Assembly (NCBI RefSeq): GCF_902859585.1
Contig: NZ_CADIJM010000005.1
Location: 124,001-188,000, forward strand
DNA length: 64,000 bases
Reading direction: 5' to 3'
DNA from: Achromobacter animicus
GTDB lineage: Bacteria > Pseudomonadota > Gammaproteobacteria > Burkholderiales > Burkholderiaceae_B
Part shown: positions 35,507 through 46,100 of the stretch, piece after piece
How positions within the stretch are numbered: the first letter of the stretch is position 1
Layout: the number at the start of each line of letters is the position of its first letter
The notes under the pieces: model-generated
Database searches by the model: none
Seen by the model: the letters and a program-made list of their open reading frames with translations, nothing else
Told to the model about the DNA's origin: nothing
Position numbers and translations under genes: made by a program

Positions 35507-36448
35507 ATGCCCCTCTTTTCCGATCCCCTGGCGCCCCTGCTGCTCCTGGCCTTCATCGCCGGCATCGTGCTGGCCGTCTGGCTGCTGCGCGCCGAGTCGC
35601 GCCGCAATCCTTTGCACGAGCGGCTGGGCCGCCGTGGCCGAGGCGCAGGCGAAAGCACGGCCTCCATCGCGCTGGACTCCAGCTCGCCGCTGCCTCCCGT
35701 CGCCCAAGGCATCGCCGCCTTCGGCATGAAACTGGCCGGCACCGAGCAGGACCGCCTGGCCACCGAACGCCTGCTGGCGCAGGCCGGCTGGCGGCGCCCC
35801 GAGGCCAGCGGCCTCTTCATGGCCGCCAAGTACGGCAGCGGCGTCGTGCTGTGCGCGCTGGCCTTGTGGCTGCTGACCAGCCCGCAGACGCGCTTCGGCC
35901 TGACCGGCCTGGCCGTGGGCCTGATCTCGCTGTTCGTCGGCACCACCTTGCCCGAAGTCCTGGTCAAGCTGCGCGCCGGCCGGCGTCACGAAGCGCTGGC
36001 CCGCAGCATGCCCGACGCGCTGGACCTGATGGTGATCTGCGCCGAGGCCGGCCTGCCGTTTCCGCGCATCTTGAAAGTGGTGTCGCGGGAACTGGCCTTC
36101 AGCGCGCCCGCCATGGCCGATGAATTGGCCTTCACCAGCGCCGAGCTGCAACTGCTGCCCGACCGCGCCGCCGCGCTGCGCCACCTGGCCGACCGGACGC
36201 GCGTGCCCACCATCGAAAGCATGGTGGGGTCGCTGGTGCAGGCCGAACGCTACGGCACGCCGCTCGCGCAGGCGCTGCGCACGATTGCCGAGGAGAGCCG
36301 CAGCCGCCTCATCCTTGAACTGGAAGAGAAGGCCGGCAAGCTGCCCGCGCAGCTCAGCGTTCCCCTCATGACCCTCATCCTGCCGCCGGTGGTCGCCATC
36401 GTCGCCACGCCCGCGCTCATGCGCGTTATCCGGACCCTGATGCAATGA
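35507..36448 (+). CDS. tadC: TadC inner-membrane platform protein
   Basis: A 313-residue T2SF-domain protein, paralogous to TadB. Helices lie at ~8-27, ~110-150 and ~280-313; the cytosolic part reads MPDALDLMVICAEAGLPFPR and LVQAERYGTPLAQALR. Its stop overlaps the tadD start by 4 bp, indicating coupled translation. Confidence 0.94.
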   Translation: MPLFSDPLAPLLLLAFIAGIVLAVWLLRAESRRNPLHERLGRRGRGAGESTASIALDSSSPLPPVAQGIAAFGMKLAGTEQDRLATERLLAQAGWRRPEASGLFMAAKYGSGVVLCALALWLLTSPQTRFGLTGLAVGLISLFVGTTLPEVLVKLRAGRRHEALARSMPDALDLMVICAEAGLPFPRILKVVSRELAFSAPAMADELAFTSAELQLLPDRAAALRHLADRTRVPTIESMVGSLVQAERYGTPLAQALRTIAEESRSRLILELEEKAGKLPAQLSVPLMTLILPPVVAIVATPALMRVIRTLMQ

Positions 36449-37410
36449 CCGCTACCCTTCCGATGTTCCCGCTGCCCACAATGCGCCTGACCCGCGCCGC
36501 CGGCGTCGTGCTGATGGCCGCGCTGCTGAGCGCGTGCAGCACATTCAGCAAGTCCGATTCCGCCACCGCGCCCAGCAGCCGCAACCTGTTGACCCAGTCC
36601 AGCGGCAACACGGCCTCGCCGCGCCCGCTCGCCAGCAACGGCGACGCGGCGGCCGAAGGTCTGAAGCTCGCGCGCTTATTGCGCGACCAGGGCCGCTACG
36701 AAGGCGCGGCCGGCGTCTACGCCCAGCTTGAACAGCGCGGCAGCCTGAAGCCGCTGGAGCTGCTGGAGTACGCCAGCGTGGCCGCGCCCACCCAATCGCC
36801 GCGCGACAACCTGGCCCTGTTCGGCCGCGCCCGCCGCGCCCTGAACGAAGCGGGTACGACGCTCACGCCCGCCGCGACAGTCACGCTGTGCAACGGCCTG
36901 GGCCGCGCCCGCATGGCGATGGGCCAGAGCGACGCCGCCCTGCAGGACTTCGATTGCACACTCGCGGCCGACGCCAACAACGTCGCCGCATTGAACGCCA
37001 AGGGCGTGCTGCTGGACGCCAGCGGCGACCACGCGCAGGCCCGCAAGCTGCTGGCGCAGGCGTGGGAACTGGATCCCTCGGACTTCCGTGTCCTGAACAA
37101 CCTGGCGCTGTCGCACCTGGCCAGCGGCGATGCGCAGGAAGCCATCCGCCTGTTGTCGCAGGCCGACGCGGTCCAGCTGCCGACACTCAAGCTGAACCTG
37201 GCCTTCGCGCAGGTGCTGCAGGGCGACGACGCCGCGGCGCGCAAGACGCTCGAAGGCATCATGGCGCCCGCGCTCGTGCCGCAGGCGCTGGCCGACTTCG
37301 CGCAGCGCCGCCAGCGCATCCGCGACGGGGCCGCCGTGGGCAGCGAATTGATGGCCGCCAGCCGCCACGTGCTGCTGCTGCGCGAAAAGGAGGCAAACGG
37401 CAATGGCTGA
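36445..37410 (+). CDS. tadD: TadD TPR lipoprotein
   Basis: A 321-residue lipoprotein (lipobox LLSACST) with TPR repeats over ~70-300, such as NVAALNAKGVLLDASGDHAQ and FRVLNNLALSHLASGDAQEA. TadD is a pilotin-like factor needed for secretin assembly. It overlaps tadC by 4 bp and the next pseudopilin gene by 8 bp. Confidence 0.92.
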   Translation: MTATLPMFPLPTMRLTRAAGVVLMAALLSACSTFSKSDSATAPSSRNLLTQSSGNTASPRPLASNGDAAAEGLKLARLLRDQGRYEGAAGVYAQLEQRGSLKPLELLEYASVAAPTQSPRDNLALFGRARRALNEAGTTLTPAATVTLCNGLGRARMAMGQSDAALQDFDCTLAADANNVAALNAKGVLLDASGDHAQARKLLAQAWELDPSDFRVLNNLALSHLASGDAQEAIRLLSQADAVQLPTLKLNLAFAQVLQGDDAAARKTLEGIMAPALVPQALADFAQRRQRIRDGAAVGSELMAASRHVLLLREKEANGNG

Positions 37411-37930
37411 TCACGCGTGCGGCGCGCGCCGGTCCCTGCGCAGCCAACGCGGCTCGCTGTCCGTCGAAGCCGCGTACGTCCTGCCCGTCGTCATCGCCGC
37501 GGCGATGATGTTCATGGAGCTGGCCAACATCGGACTGACCATCAACATGGGCGCCAGCGCGCTGGAACGCGCCGTGCAGCAGTTCCGCCAGGACGGCGCG
37601 GCGGGCATGCAGGACGGCGGCGCCATCGAGTCGCTGGTGCGCTCGCGCATGGTGGCGGCCTCGCACAACTACCTGGACGACGAGAACATCGCCACCGTCG
37701 AAGTCGAGCGCTTTGCTTCGCTGGACGCGATGGGCGGCGGCGGTGGCGAGGACGAGACCCAGGCGGCGGCCTTGACCAACGTGCCCGCGTGGCGCATCGA
37801 GGTCGACGTGCGCAAGGACTTCATCACGCCCCTGCCGCGTCTCCTGGGCGTGGACAGCGGCGCCTTCCGCTATCGCTATCAGCAGGTGCTGGCCTACCTG
37901 CCGCAACGCAACCAGGAATCCCAGCCGTGA
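37403..37930 (+). CDS. tadE: TadE-like pseudopilin
   Basis: A 175-residue protein with the TadE motif RGSLSVEAAYVLPV: a Gly cleavage site with Glu at +5 and a following hydrophobic helix. The remainder is an extracytoplasmic mixed domain with a Gly/acidic loop (MGGGGGEDE). It is a minor pilin processed by TadV. It overlaps both neighbours, so expression is coupled. Confidence 0.88.
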   Translation: MADHACGARRSLRSQRGSLSVEAAYVLPVVIAAAMMFMELANIGLTINMGASALERAVQQFRQDGAAGMQDGGAIESLVRSRMVAASHNYLDDENIATVEVERFASLDAMGGGGGEDETQAAALTNVPAWRIEVDVRKDFITPLPRLLGVDSGAFRYRYQQVLAYLPQRNQESQP

Positions 37931-38544
37931 CCGCCGCCCCGCGTCCACCCCGCGACGCCGCGACGCCGCGCCGGCGCCAGCGCGGCGCGCTGGCCGTGGA
38001 AGCGGCGCTTGCGCTGCCCATCCTGCTGGGCGTCGGCATGATCGGCGCCGACATGCAGCGCATCCACAGCGAACGCATCCGCGTGGAGAACGCCGCGGGC
38101 GCCATGGCGCTGAACATCGCGGCGCAACCTTCCCTGACCGCCGCCGGCGTCGACATGCTGGCGCAGCTTGCCATGCAGGGCCACGAAGAGATGCAGCAGC
38201 TCATCATCCTGAACGTGCTCGAGTCCGGCCGCATCGCCTGGGCGTTGCAGCGCGGCGGCGCAGGCGACCTGTGCGACGCGCCGGCCTCCGGAGGTCAATA
38301 CACCGGCGTCCTGCCGCAAGACCGCCCCGACACCGGCGAAAGCAACGTGGACAACAGCACCCTGTCGATGATCGTGGTGAAGGCCTGCCGCGACACCGCC
38401 GACATCTCCATCTGGGCCGGCATGCCGCTGCCCGACCTGCTGCAAACGGCCGCCGTGTTCCGCGCCACCTCCCGAACCATCACGCTGGATGAAACGCTGC
38501 GCGCGGAAAGCGTCGCTTCCGGCCTGGCCTACGCCCAACCATGA
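37927..38544 (+). CDS. tadF: TadF/TadE-type pseudopilin
   Basis: A 205-residue protein starting at a GTG that overlaps the tadE stop (GTGA). The N-terminal segment QRGALAVEAALALPILLGV carries the Gly-x4-Glu pseudopilin site. A 20-residue helix is followed by an extracytoplasmic domain with two Cys (CDAP, KACRDTAD). It is read in a different frame from a much longer open stretch, only the last part of which is real. Confidence 0.85.
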   Translation: MTAAPRPPRDAATPRRRQRGALAVEAALALPILLGVGMIGADMQRIHSERIRVENAAGAMALNIAAQPSLTAAGVDMLAQLAMQGHEEMQQLIILNVLESGRIAWALQRGGAGDLCDAPASGGQYTGVLPQDRPDTGESNVDNSTLSMIVVKACRDTADISIWAGMPLPDLLQTAAVFRATSRTITLDETLRAESVASGLAYAQP

Positions 38545-40091
38545 AGCAACGCCCCGACCGCGTCCTCTCGCTGGCCCGCCAACGCGGCGCCTCCGCCGTA
38601 TTCCTCCTGCTGTTGATCGGCGCCGTCGCCGCCCTGGCCGCCTATGCCTCGGACGGCACGCGCATGACCGCCGACGCCGCACAGCTCAAGCGCGCCACCG
38701 ACGCAGCGGCGCTGGCGTCCGCCGCGGCCTACGCCAAGTCCCGCGACGCCGACATCCAGGACATCGCCGAACGCTACGTGGCGGTCAACCTGGGCATGGA
38801 TCGCGCACAACTGGGCCGCGCGTTGTCCGTCCGGGCCGAGACCATCACGAAGAACGACATGCCCGGCACGCGCGTCACGGCGACGTTCGAAGCCTCGAGC
38901 ATCCTCTCGCAGACGCCAGACCAGGCCGTCACCGTCGCGTCGGCCGCCGTCTCGCGCCAGCGCTCGCTGGAAGTGGCGCTGGCGCTGCCCAACTCGCTGG
39001 GCGAAGACGCCAACAATCTGGCCGCGCTGCGCCGGCTGGGCAAGTCGTTCGCCTCGCGCCTGCTGGAAGACGCCGACAGCGCCTGGCTCGCGTTAGTGCC
39101 CTACAGCCAGGCGGTCAGCGTCTACGATCCGGCGCAGTCCAACCGCATCCGCCTGTGGAGCAAGCCGGGCGCGCTCAACCCCGTCGAACTCACCTCGCTG
39201 TTCCGCTCCGGTTACGCGGGCCTGGCCGATCGCCGCATTCCCGACCGGCGCGCCAACCTGCTGTGCATGTACCGCGGCCTGAACCGCGGCGACAACTATT
39301 TCTGGACCGAACCGCCCGCCGGGCAGTTTGGCGTGTACTACCGCCACGATCTGCCCGACAACGGCAGCCCCGGCGCCCCGCCCATCCGCTGGATCGGCCC
39401 CAATCCGTTCTTCGGCCAGGCCAACGGCGTGAACGACACGCGCTGGATGGTCGCCGACCGCGGCTGCCCCCACGCGGCGCTGCTGCCACTGACCAACGAC
39501 CTGGGCAAGATCGGCGAACGGCTCGACGAAATGAGCACGCGCTTCAACACCAACCATGCCATCGCCATGGGCTGGGCCGCCATGGCGCTGGCGCCGGCCT
39601 TTCGGGGCGGGTCCGGCTGGGGCCTGGAGGACGATCTGCCCCGCGACTTCGACGACGGCACGGGCGATCGCGTCAAGGCCATCGTGTTCCTGGCCAACTC
39701 CACGGGCCAGCGCTGGTTCGACACCGATTCCTACAACGCCTACGTCGGCCAGAAGATCGATGGCGACTCGGACAACGGCGGCGGCGACGACAACGTGGTG
39801 ACCGAACGCTTCGCCCGCCTGTGCAGCAGCTTTCGCGCCCGCGATCTGAAGTTCTACCTGATCGTCACCGGCAGCGACGAGGAAACGGACGAAGACGGCC
39901 AGATCCGCAGCGCATCCAACTTCCGCCGCATTGCCGGCCCCGGCCTGGCCGTCTGCGCGGAAAAGGGATCGGACCAGATCTACCTGTCCGGCAAGGACTT
40001 CGTGGTCTCCGAAGGCCGCATCCAGAGCCGGCTCGACGACATCGTCGACGAACTGCGCCAGCTCGCGGCGCTGACCACGCTCGTCGAATAA
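38541..40091 (+). CDS. tadG: TadG-like pilus protein
   Basis: A 516-residue protein with an N-terminal TadG/TadE-type helix (GASAVFLLLLIGAVAALAAYA) and the ADAAQLKRATDAAALASAAA segment shared by TadG proteins. The rest is a large extracytoplasmic domain with several Cys, part resembling a von Willebrand A-like region (VKAIVFLANS, then the acidic NGGGDDN loop). The start overlaps tadF by 4 bp. It ends the pilus block; the giant adhesin starts 38 bp later. Confidence 0.87.
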   Translation: MKQRPDRVLSLARQRGASAVFLLLLIGAVAALAAYASDGTRMTADAAQLKRATDAAALASAAAYAKSRDADIQDIAERYVAVNLGMDRAQLGRALSVRAETITKNDMPGTRVTATFEASSILSQTPDQAVTVASAAVSRQRSLEVALALPNSLGEDANNLAALRRLGKSFASRLLEDADSAWLALVPYSQAVSVYDPAQSNRIRLWSKPGALNPVELTSLFRSGYAGLADRRIPDRRANLLCMYRGLNRGDNYFWTEPPAGQFGVYYRHDLPDNGSPGAPPIRWIGPNPFFGQANGVNDTRWMVADRGCPHAALLPLTNDLGKIGERLDEMSTRFNTNHAIAMGWAAMALAPAFRGGSGWGLEDDLPRDFDDGTGDRVKAIVFLANSTGQRWFDTDSYNAYVGQKIDGDSDNGGGDDNVVTERFARLCSSFRARDLKFYLIVTGSDEETDEDGQIRSASNFRRIAGPGLAVCAEKGSDQIYLSGKDFVVSEGRIQSRLDDIVDELRQLAALTTLVE

Positions 40092-40129
40092 GCCAACCCC
40101 CGCATCACCACATTTGTTCCAGGACTTCC

Positions 40130-43100
40130 ATGACTTCCCGCCGAATCCCCACGCTCCGCCGCCAGGCATTGGCCCTGGAACCCCGCTTCCTGCTTGATGC
40201 CGCCGCCGTGACGACGGCGGTGGATGTGGCCGCGCAGGCCGTGCCGCCGACCGAGACGGCGCCCGGCGTGGACGCGACGCCGACCGAAGCGACCGTTGTC
40301 GTCACCGACACCAGCGATACCTTTGCGCCGGTCGATCTGTTCAGCGGCGTCGACGTGCACGCGCAGACGAGCGGCACGGACGAATTGACGCAACTGGTCG
40401 TTACGGTGGATCGCAGCGGCGCGAACCAGGCGCTGGTGATCGACGGCAAGACCATCGCGCTCGAAGGCGGCAGCGGCACGACGCGCGCCGATGACGACGG
40501 CTACTTCTACACGGTCGCCGTCAGCGGCAACACCACCACGATCACTCTGCAACTGGATGCGTTCAACCCGGCTCCTGCCAGCGTCGCGGCGCTGATCGAC
40601 AGCATGTCGTACCAGATCCTGGACAAGTCGGTGGACGGCGGCAAGGTGTCGGTCTCGCTCAAGAGCCTGTCCGACGCGGGCGGCCAGACGACCGACCTGT
40701 CCGCCATCACGGCGACGATCGACATCGACAGCCGCATCAACGTGGCGCCCGAGGTGAAGGGCGACCTGCTGCAGGAAGCGGATCACTTTGGCGCCGGCAG
40801 CCTGGCCGGCGCCACCGAGGTCGCCTATTCGGCCGACGGCAGGTTCGTCTACGCGGCGGGCAGCAACAACACGCTGTCCATCTTTACCGTGGACGCGGCC
40901 TCGGGCCTGCTCAGCAAGACGCAGGACCTGACGGTGGCCGATCTGGGCACGGTCAATCATCTGGTGGTCAGCGGCGACGGCAAGTCGGTCTACACGATCT
41001 CCAGCAACGGCAATCTGATCCAGTTCAGCGTCGATGCGACCGGCACGTTGAGCCATGCGGCCACGCGATCGGTGGGCGGCGGGTCCACCGGCGGATTGGC
41101 GCTCTCCGAAGACGGCACGCAGCTCTACGTGGACGCGTCGAACAACTTTGGCCGCGAGGCGCACGTCTACAGCCGCGACACCGACACCGGCGCGCTCACG
41201 CAGATCCAGCGTCTGGACGCCGTGCGCAACGCCAGTCTTGCCACGGCCGGCGGCTATGTCACGGTCATTCACAGCGGCGCGGGCATCAACGCCAATCACA
41301 CGCTCAAGATCTATCAACGTGACGCGGATGGCGTGCTGAATCTTGTCGACAGCCTCCTGCTGGACAAGACCGGCCAGGACGCCGTCGACTACGCGATCAG
41401 CATGTCCGCCGACGGCAAGCTGCTGTTCGTGGGCGAACCGGGCGCCAGGAACATCTCGGTCTTCCGGCTTGGCGCCGACAATCTGCTGACGCGCGCGGGC
41501 ACGGTGGCCAGCGACAACATCGGCAGCCTGACGCTGAACGCGGACGGCACGCTGCTGTATGCCGCCACCACCGCCGGCACCGTCAGTGTCTACGCCGTGT
41601 CCGGCGACGGCGGCTTGACGCTGCTGGGCAGCGCCGCAGGCAAGACCAATGGCGCAGACATCTCGCTGTCCAAGGACGGCATGTCGCTGGTGGTGGCGGG
41701 CAATGGCCTGACCCGCTACACGACACTGCAATCGCTGACGCTGGGCCAGGACACCGTTCTCGGCGACCGCGTCAGCCTGTCCGACCGCAATTACGATCTG
41801 CTGGACGGCGGCGCCGGCAACTACAACGGCGCCAGCGTGACCATCAAGGCGTCCCTGCCGGGCGGCGCGTTCGGGTTTGAGAGCGGCAACGGGCTGTCGA
41901 TGACCAACGGCGTCATCTTGCGCGGCGGCATCCAGATCGCCACGTACACCGTCGATGGCGACTCCCTGACGCTGCGCTTCACCGGCGACGCCACGACCGC
42001 CGTGGCGAACCAGGTGCTGCAACAGGTGAGCTACGGCAATTCGGCCGTCGCGGCCGGAACGTTCATTACGCTGACCGTGCAGGCCAACGACGGCGCGTTG
42101 AACAGCGAAGCCCTGTCCATCAGCTTCCGCAGCAACACGGGACCGCAGGTCGATGCCGGGGTTGCCAACGGCTACACGCCGGAGACCGTCACCACGGAGA
42201 AGGACTATCAACTCGTCTTGCCGGAGAACCTCTTCAACGACGCGGACGGCGACCGGTTGACCTGGCGCGTCACCGGGTTGCCCGCCGGCATCAGCTTCGA
42301 TCCCGAGACCCGCACCCTGTCCGGCACCGCACTTGTCGCCGGGGCCTATCCCATCCGCATCACCGTCACCGATGCGTACGGCGCCAGCGTGACCCTGGAT
42401 CTGAACCTGGATGTCGTTCAGACCCCCAATCGCGAGCCCGTCGTCAGCAGCAGCGCACCGGCGTCGTTCGGGCAGGTCACCGCGGGAGAGGGCGGCTTTA
42501 CCGCCACCCTGCGTGCGGACATGTTCACCGATCCGGACAGCCGTTACGGCGACACCCTCACCTGGAGCATCGTCGAAGCGCTGCCGGCAGGCCTCGTGTT
42601 CAACGCGGCCACGCGCACGCTGAGCGGCACGCCCACCACGCAGGGCGATTACGTCCTGACCGTGCGCGTGGCGGACAAGGCAGGCCTGACCGCGGACCAC
42701 AAGATGACGCTGCGCGTCGTCTCGGCCGCCGAAGCCGCCAACAGCGCGCCCGCGTTCGACATCGACGGCAGCGATCTGAGCTACACCTCGGATGGCCGGA
42801 TCAACGGCTACGACCAGTACGTCTACAGCGTTCAGGTGTCGGACGACGGCTACACCGTCATCGTGCTGGGCAACGGGACGAACAACCATCAGGTCTCCCC
42901 CGCGGGCAACAGCACGCTCAGCGTCTTCACGCGCAATCCGAACACCGGTGAACTGACGCTGGTGCAGCGCTTTGTGCAGGGCGCCGAGAACGACGGCAAC
43001 GATGCCAACGGCATCGAGATCCAGGGCCTGCTCAGCGCGGCGTCGGCCGTGTACTCGGCCGACGGCGAACACGTGTACCTCGTCGGCCAGAAGGCCGACG

Positions 43101-46100
43101 GCGGCAACTATTTTCTGACCGGCTTCAACGTCAACGCGGACGGCACGCTCACGGCCAGCGGCCACAGCGCCGAACTGGGCAGCACGCAGGTCAAGCAGCT
43201 TGTCGCGTCACAGGACGGCCACCTGTACGGCATCGCCGGCAACACCCTGTACGCCTACGGCATCGGCGCCAACGGCGAACTGACGGCCTCCGGCACGTAC
43301 GAGAATCAACCCTTCAGCACCGCGTCTGCCATCGAGGCCGACGCGCAGGGCCGCGTGTTCGTCGCTGGCGCCAATACCCTGACCATCTACGCCGCCAATC
43401 CCGACGGCAGCCTCACGCAACTCGTGACGCATACGGGTGACGTCGGCAACTTCGCGCGCAGCATCGCGGTGTCGGGGGACACCATCTACGTGTCGGCGGG
43501 AAGCAATGGCATCCTGACGCTGCGCTTCGACCCGATCGCGAAGACGGTCACGAAGGTTTCGTCCGTGGGCGCCCAGATGTGGGGTCTGGAACTGTCGGCG
43601 GACGGCAAGACCCTCTACGCCGGCGGCCTGACCGGCGCCCTGAACGTCTACCGCATCGGCGCCGACGGCGCGCCCACCCTGGTCACGACCATCGCCCATG
43701 AGGGCGCCTCGGGCAACTATCGCGCCTTCCGCTTTGGCATTTCCCCGGACGGATCGTCGATGTATGTCGGCGGCTTCTACAACGCCGCCGGGCTGGGGCA
43801 CATCGACATAGAGAAGGCGCTGACGGGCGCCTATGCGGAAGGCCAGACGGTCAAACCGGCGGCCGGGCTGACGTTCGGGGATGCAGACTACGACGCGCTG
43901 GCCTCTGGCGCGGGCGACTACAACGGCGCCACCATCACGATCGGGCGCGACGGCGGCACGAACACCAACGACCGCTTCGGCTTCGACAACGCCAATGGCC
44001 TCACGCTGGCCGGCACCGAAATCCGCTTGAACGGCGACAAGATCGCCGATTTCACCAGCGCCGGAGGCATCCTCACCATCGCCTTCACCGGCCAGGTCAG
44101 CACCGCCACCGCCAACGCCGTGCTGCAGCAGGTGACCTACACGCACGACAGCAAGGACCCCGGCGCCGCCATCCGCCTGAAGGTGCAGGTGCGCGACCAG
44201 TACGCGAGCGGTGTCGACAGCGTCGCGCTGGCGCTGACGGTCGCGCAGGTGAACGACGCGCCGGTTGTTGTCTCCACGCCGGCCGACGTCAAATACAGCC
44301 CCGGTGAATCCGCCGTTGGCCTCTTCGACGGCACCACGATCTCGACCGTCGAGAATGGCCAGACGATCGCCGGCCTGACCCTCACCGTATCGCCCGTGGC
44401 CAACGGCGCCAGCGAAACGCTGACCGTGGACGGCACCCCCATCGCGCTGGTCGCGGGCAACGGCACGACCTCATCGGGCCACGCCTACACGGTCACCATG
44501 GCCAACGGCGTGGCCACCATCACGATCACGCCCGCCGCCGGCATGACGGGCGATCAGGCGGCGGCGCTGGTGGACGGCATTGCCTACGCGAACGATGCTG
44601 CCGCCCCGACGACGGGCGAGCGCAGCATTTCGCTGACCGCCGTGCGCGACAGCGGCGGCACAGACAACGGCGGCAAGGACACCGCCGAACCGGACGTCGT
44701 CGCCAAAGTGAACGTGCAGTTCGAAGCGCCGGTGCTGACCACGCCCATCGATTCGGTAGGCTCGAATGAACTGATCAGCCAACTTGCCGACGGCGCGCCG
44801 TCCAGTGCGCTGGAAGGCGTGCTCGATGTTTTCGAGGTGGACGGCAAGTTCTACCTGCTGCGCACCTCCACCGAGTGGAACATGGACGCGCAGGCCGACC
44901 TGGAGGTCAACACGCTGTACGTGCTTGAGCGCAGCGCGGACGGCACGCTGCGCATCGCGCAGGCCATCGGCAACGGTGAAGTCGGCGCGCTGGCCGGCGC
45001 CGCGGATCTGCGCGTGTCGGCCGACGGCAAATCGCTTTACGTTGTCGCCAACCAGGGTGTCGTGCTCTTCATTCGCGATGCGGCGACGGGAATGCTTACC
45101 GCGCAGGGCACCTTTGGTGCCGACATCGTCACGGAATACGGCATGATCCGCGACGTGCTCGCCACCGGCGGCCTCGTCTACGCGACGGCGGGCGACAACC
45201 TGCTGGTCTTCCGGCAGGACGGCGCCGCGCTCGCGCTGATCCATACCTATACCGACGCGGGCGACACCGGCCTGCAACTGGACGGCGCCAATGCGTTGAC
45301 GCTGTCGGCCGACGGCCGCTTCCTTTTCGTGGGCACGTCCGGCGGCAGCACGCTGGCGAGCGTCTTCTCGCTGGACCCCAGCGGCGTCCCGGCGTTCGTC
45401 ATGGCCGCTCAGGGCAAGGACCCCGCCGCGGCGGACCAGTTCTACTTCACGCAGACGCTGGCGGTCTCGCCGGATGGCAAAACGCTTTACGTGGTCGACT
45501 TCGACGACAACCAGCATCGCCTGCATACGCTTGCTGTGGACGCAGATGGCCGGCTCACCGCGCTGGCCGCGACGCTTCCGGCCGGAGACGTCAAGCAGAT
45601 CGTCGTGTCGCCGGACGGCTCCGCCGTGTTCGAGATCGCCAGCGACCGGATCGGCGTGTACAGCCGCGGCGCGGACGGTGTGCCCGTGCGCGTCGGCGAG
45701 ATCTCGGGCTATGGCGACCCGTTTGGCGACGGCGTGAGCTTCGGCGAGATCCGCAGCGCAACGATTAGCGAAGACGGCACGAAGCTCTATCTGACGGGCC
45801 AATTCTCGTTCGACGACGGCGTGCTGGTGCTGGACCTGAAGCCCGCCGCCGCGCACTACACGGAAGGGACAGCGCCTGTGGCCATCCTGCCGTCGGCCAC
45901 GCTGTCCGATCCGCAGCTCGATGCGCTGAACAACGGACAGGGCGACTACAAGGGCGCCAGCATCTCGGTTGAACGCGCCGACGGCGCGCACGCCGACGAC
46001 CGCTTCGGCTTTATCGACGGCGACAACCTGCGCCTTGACACCGCCAGTGGCCAGATTCTGTTGAACGACGTCGCCATCGCGACATTCTCGCAGACGAACG

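Noticed and set aside
38489-40129. Upstream extension of the giant adhesin frame across tadG
   Set aside because: The translated stretch is Arg/Pro-rich, overlaps tadG in another frame and has no start signal; the LEPR-type start at 40130 has an AGGA site.
39980-43165. 1061-codon open frame antisense to tadG and the adhesin
   Set aside because: Same shadow composition; no ribosome site or domain.
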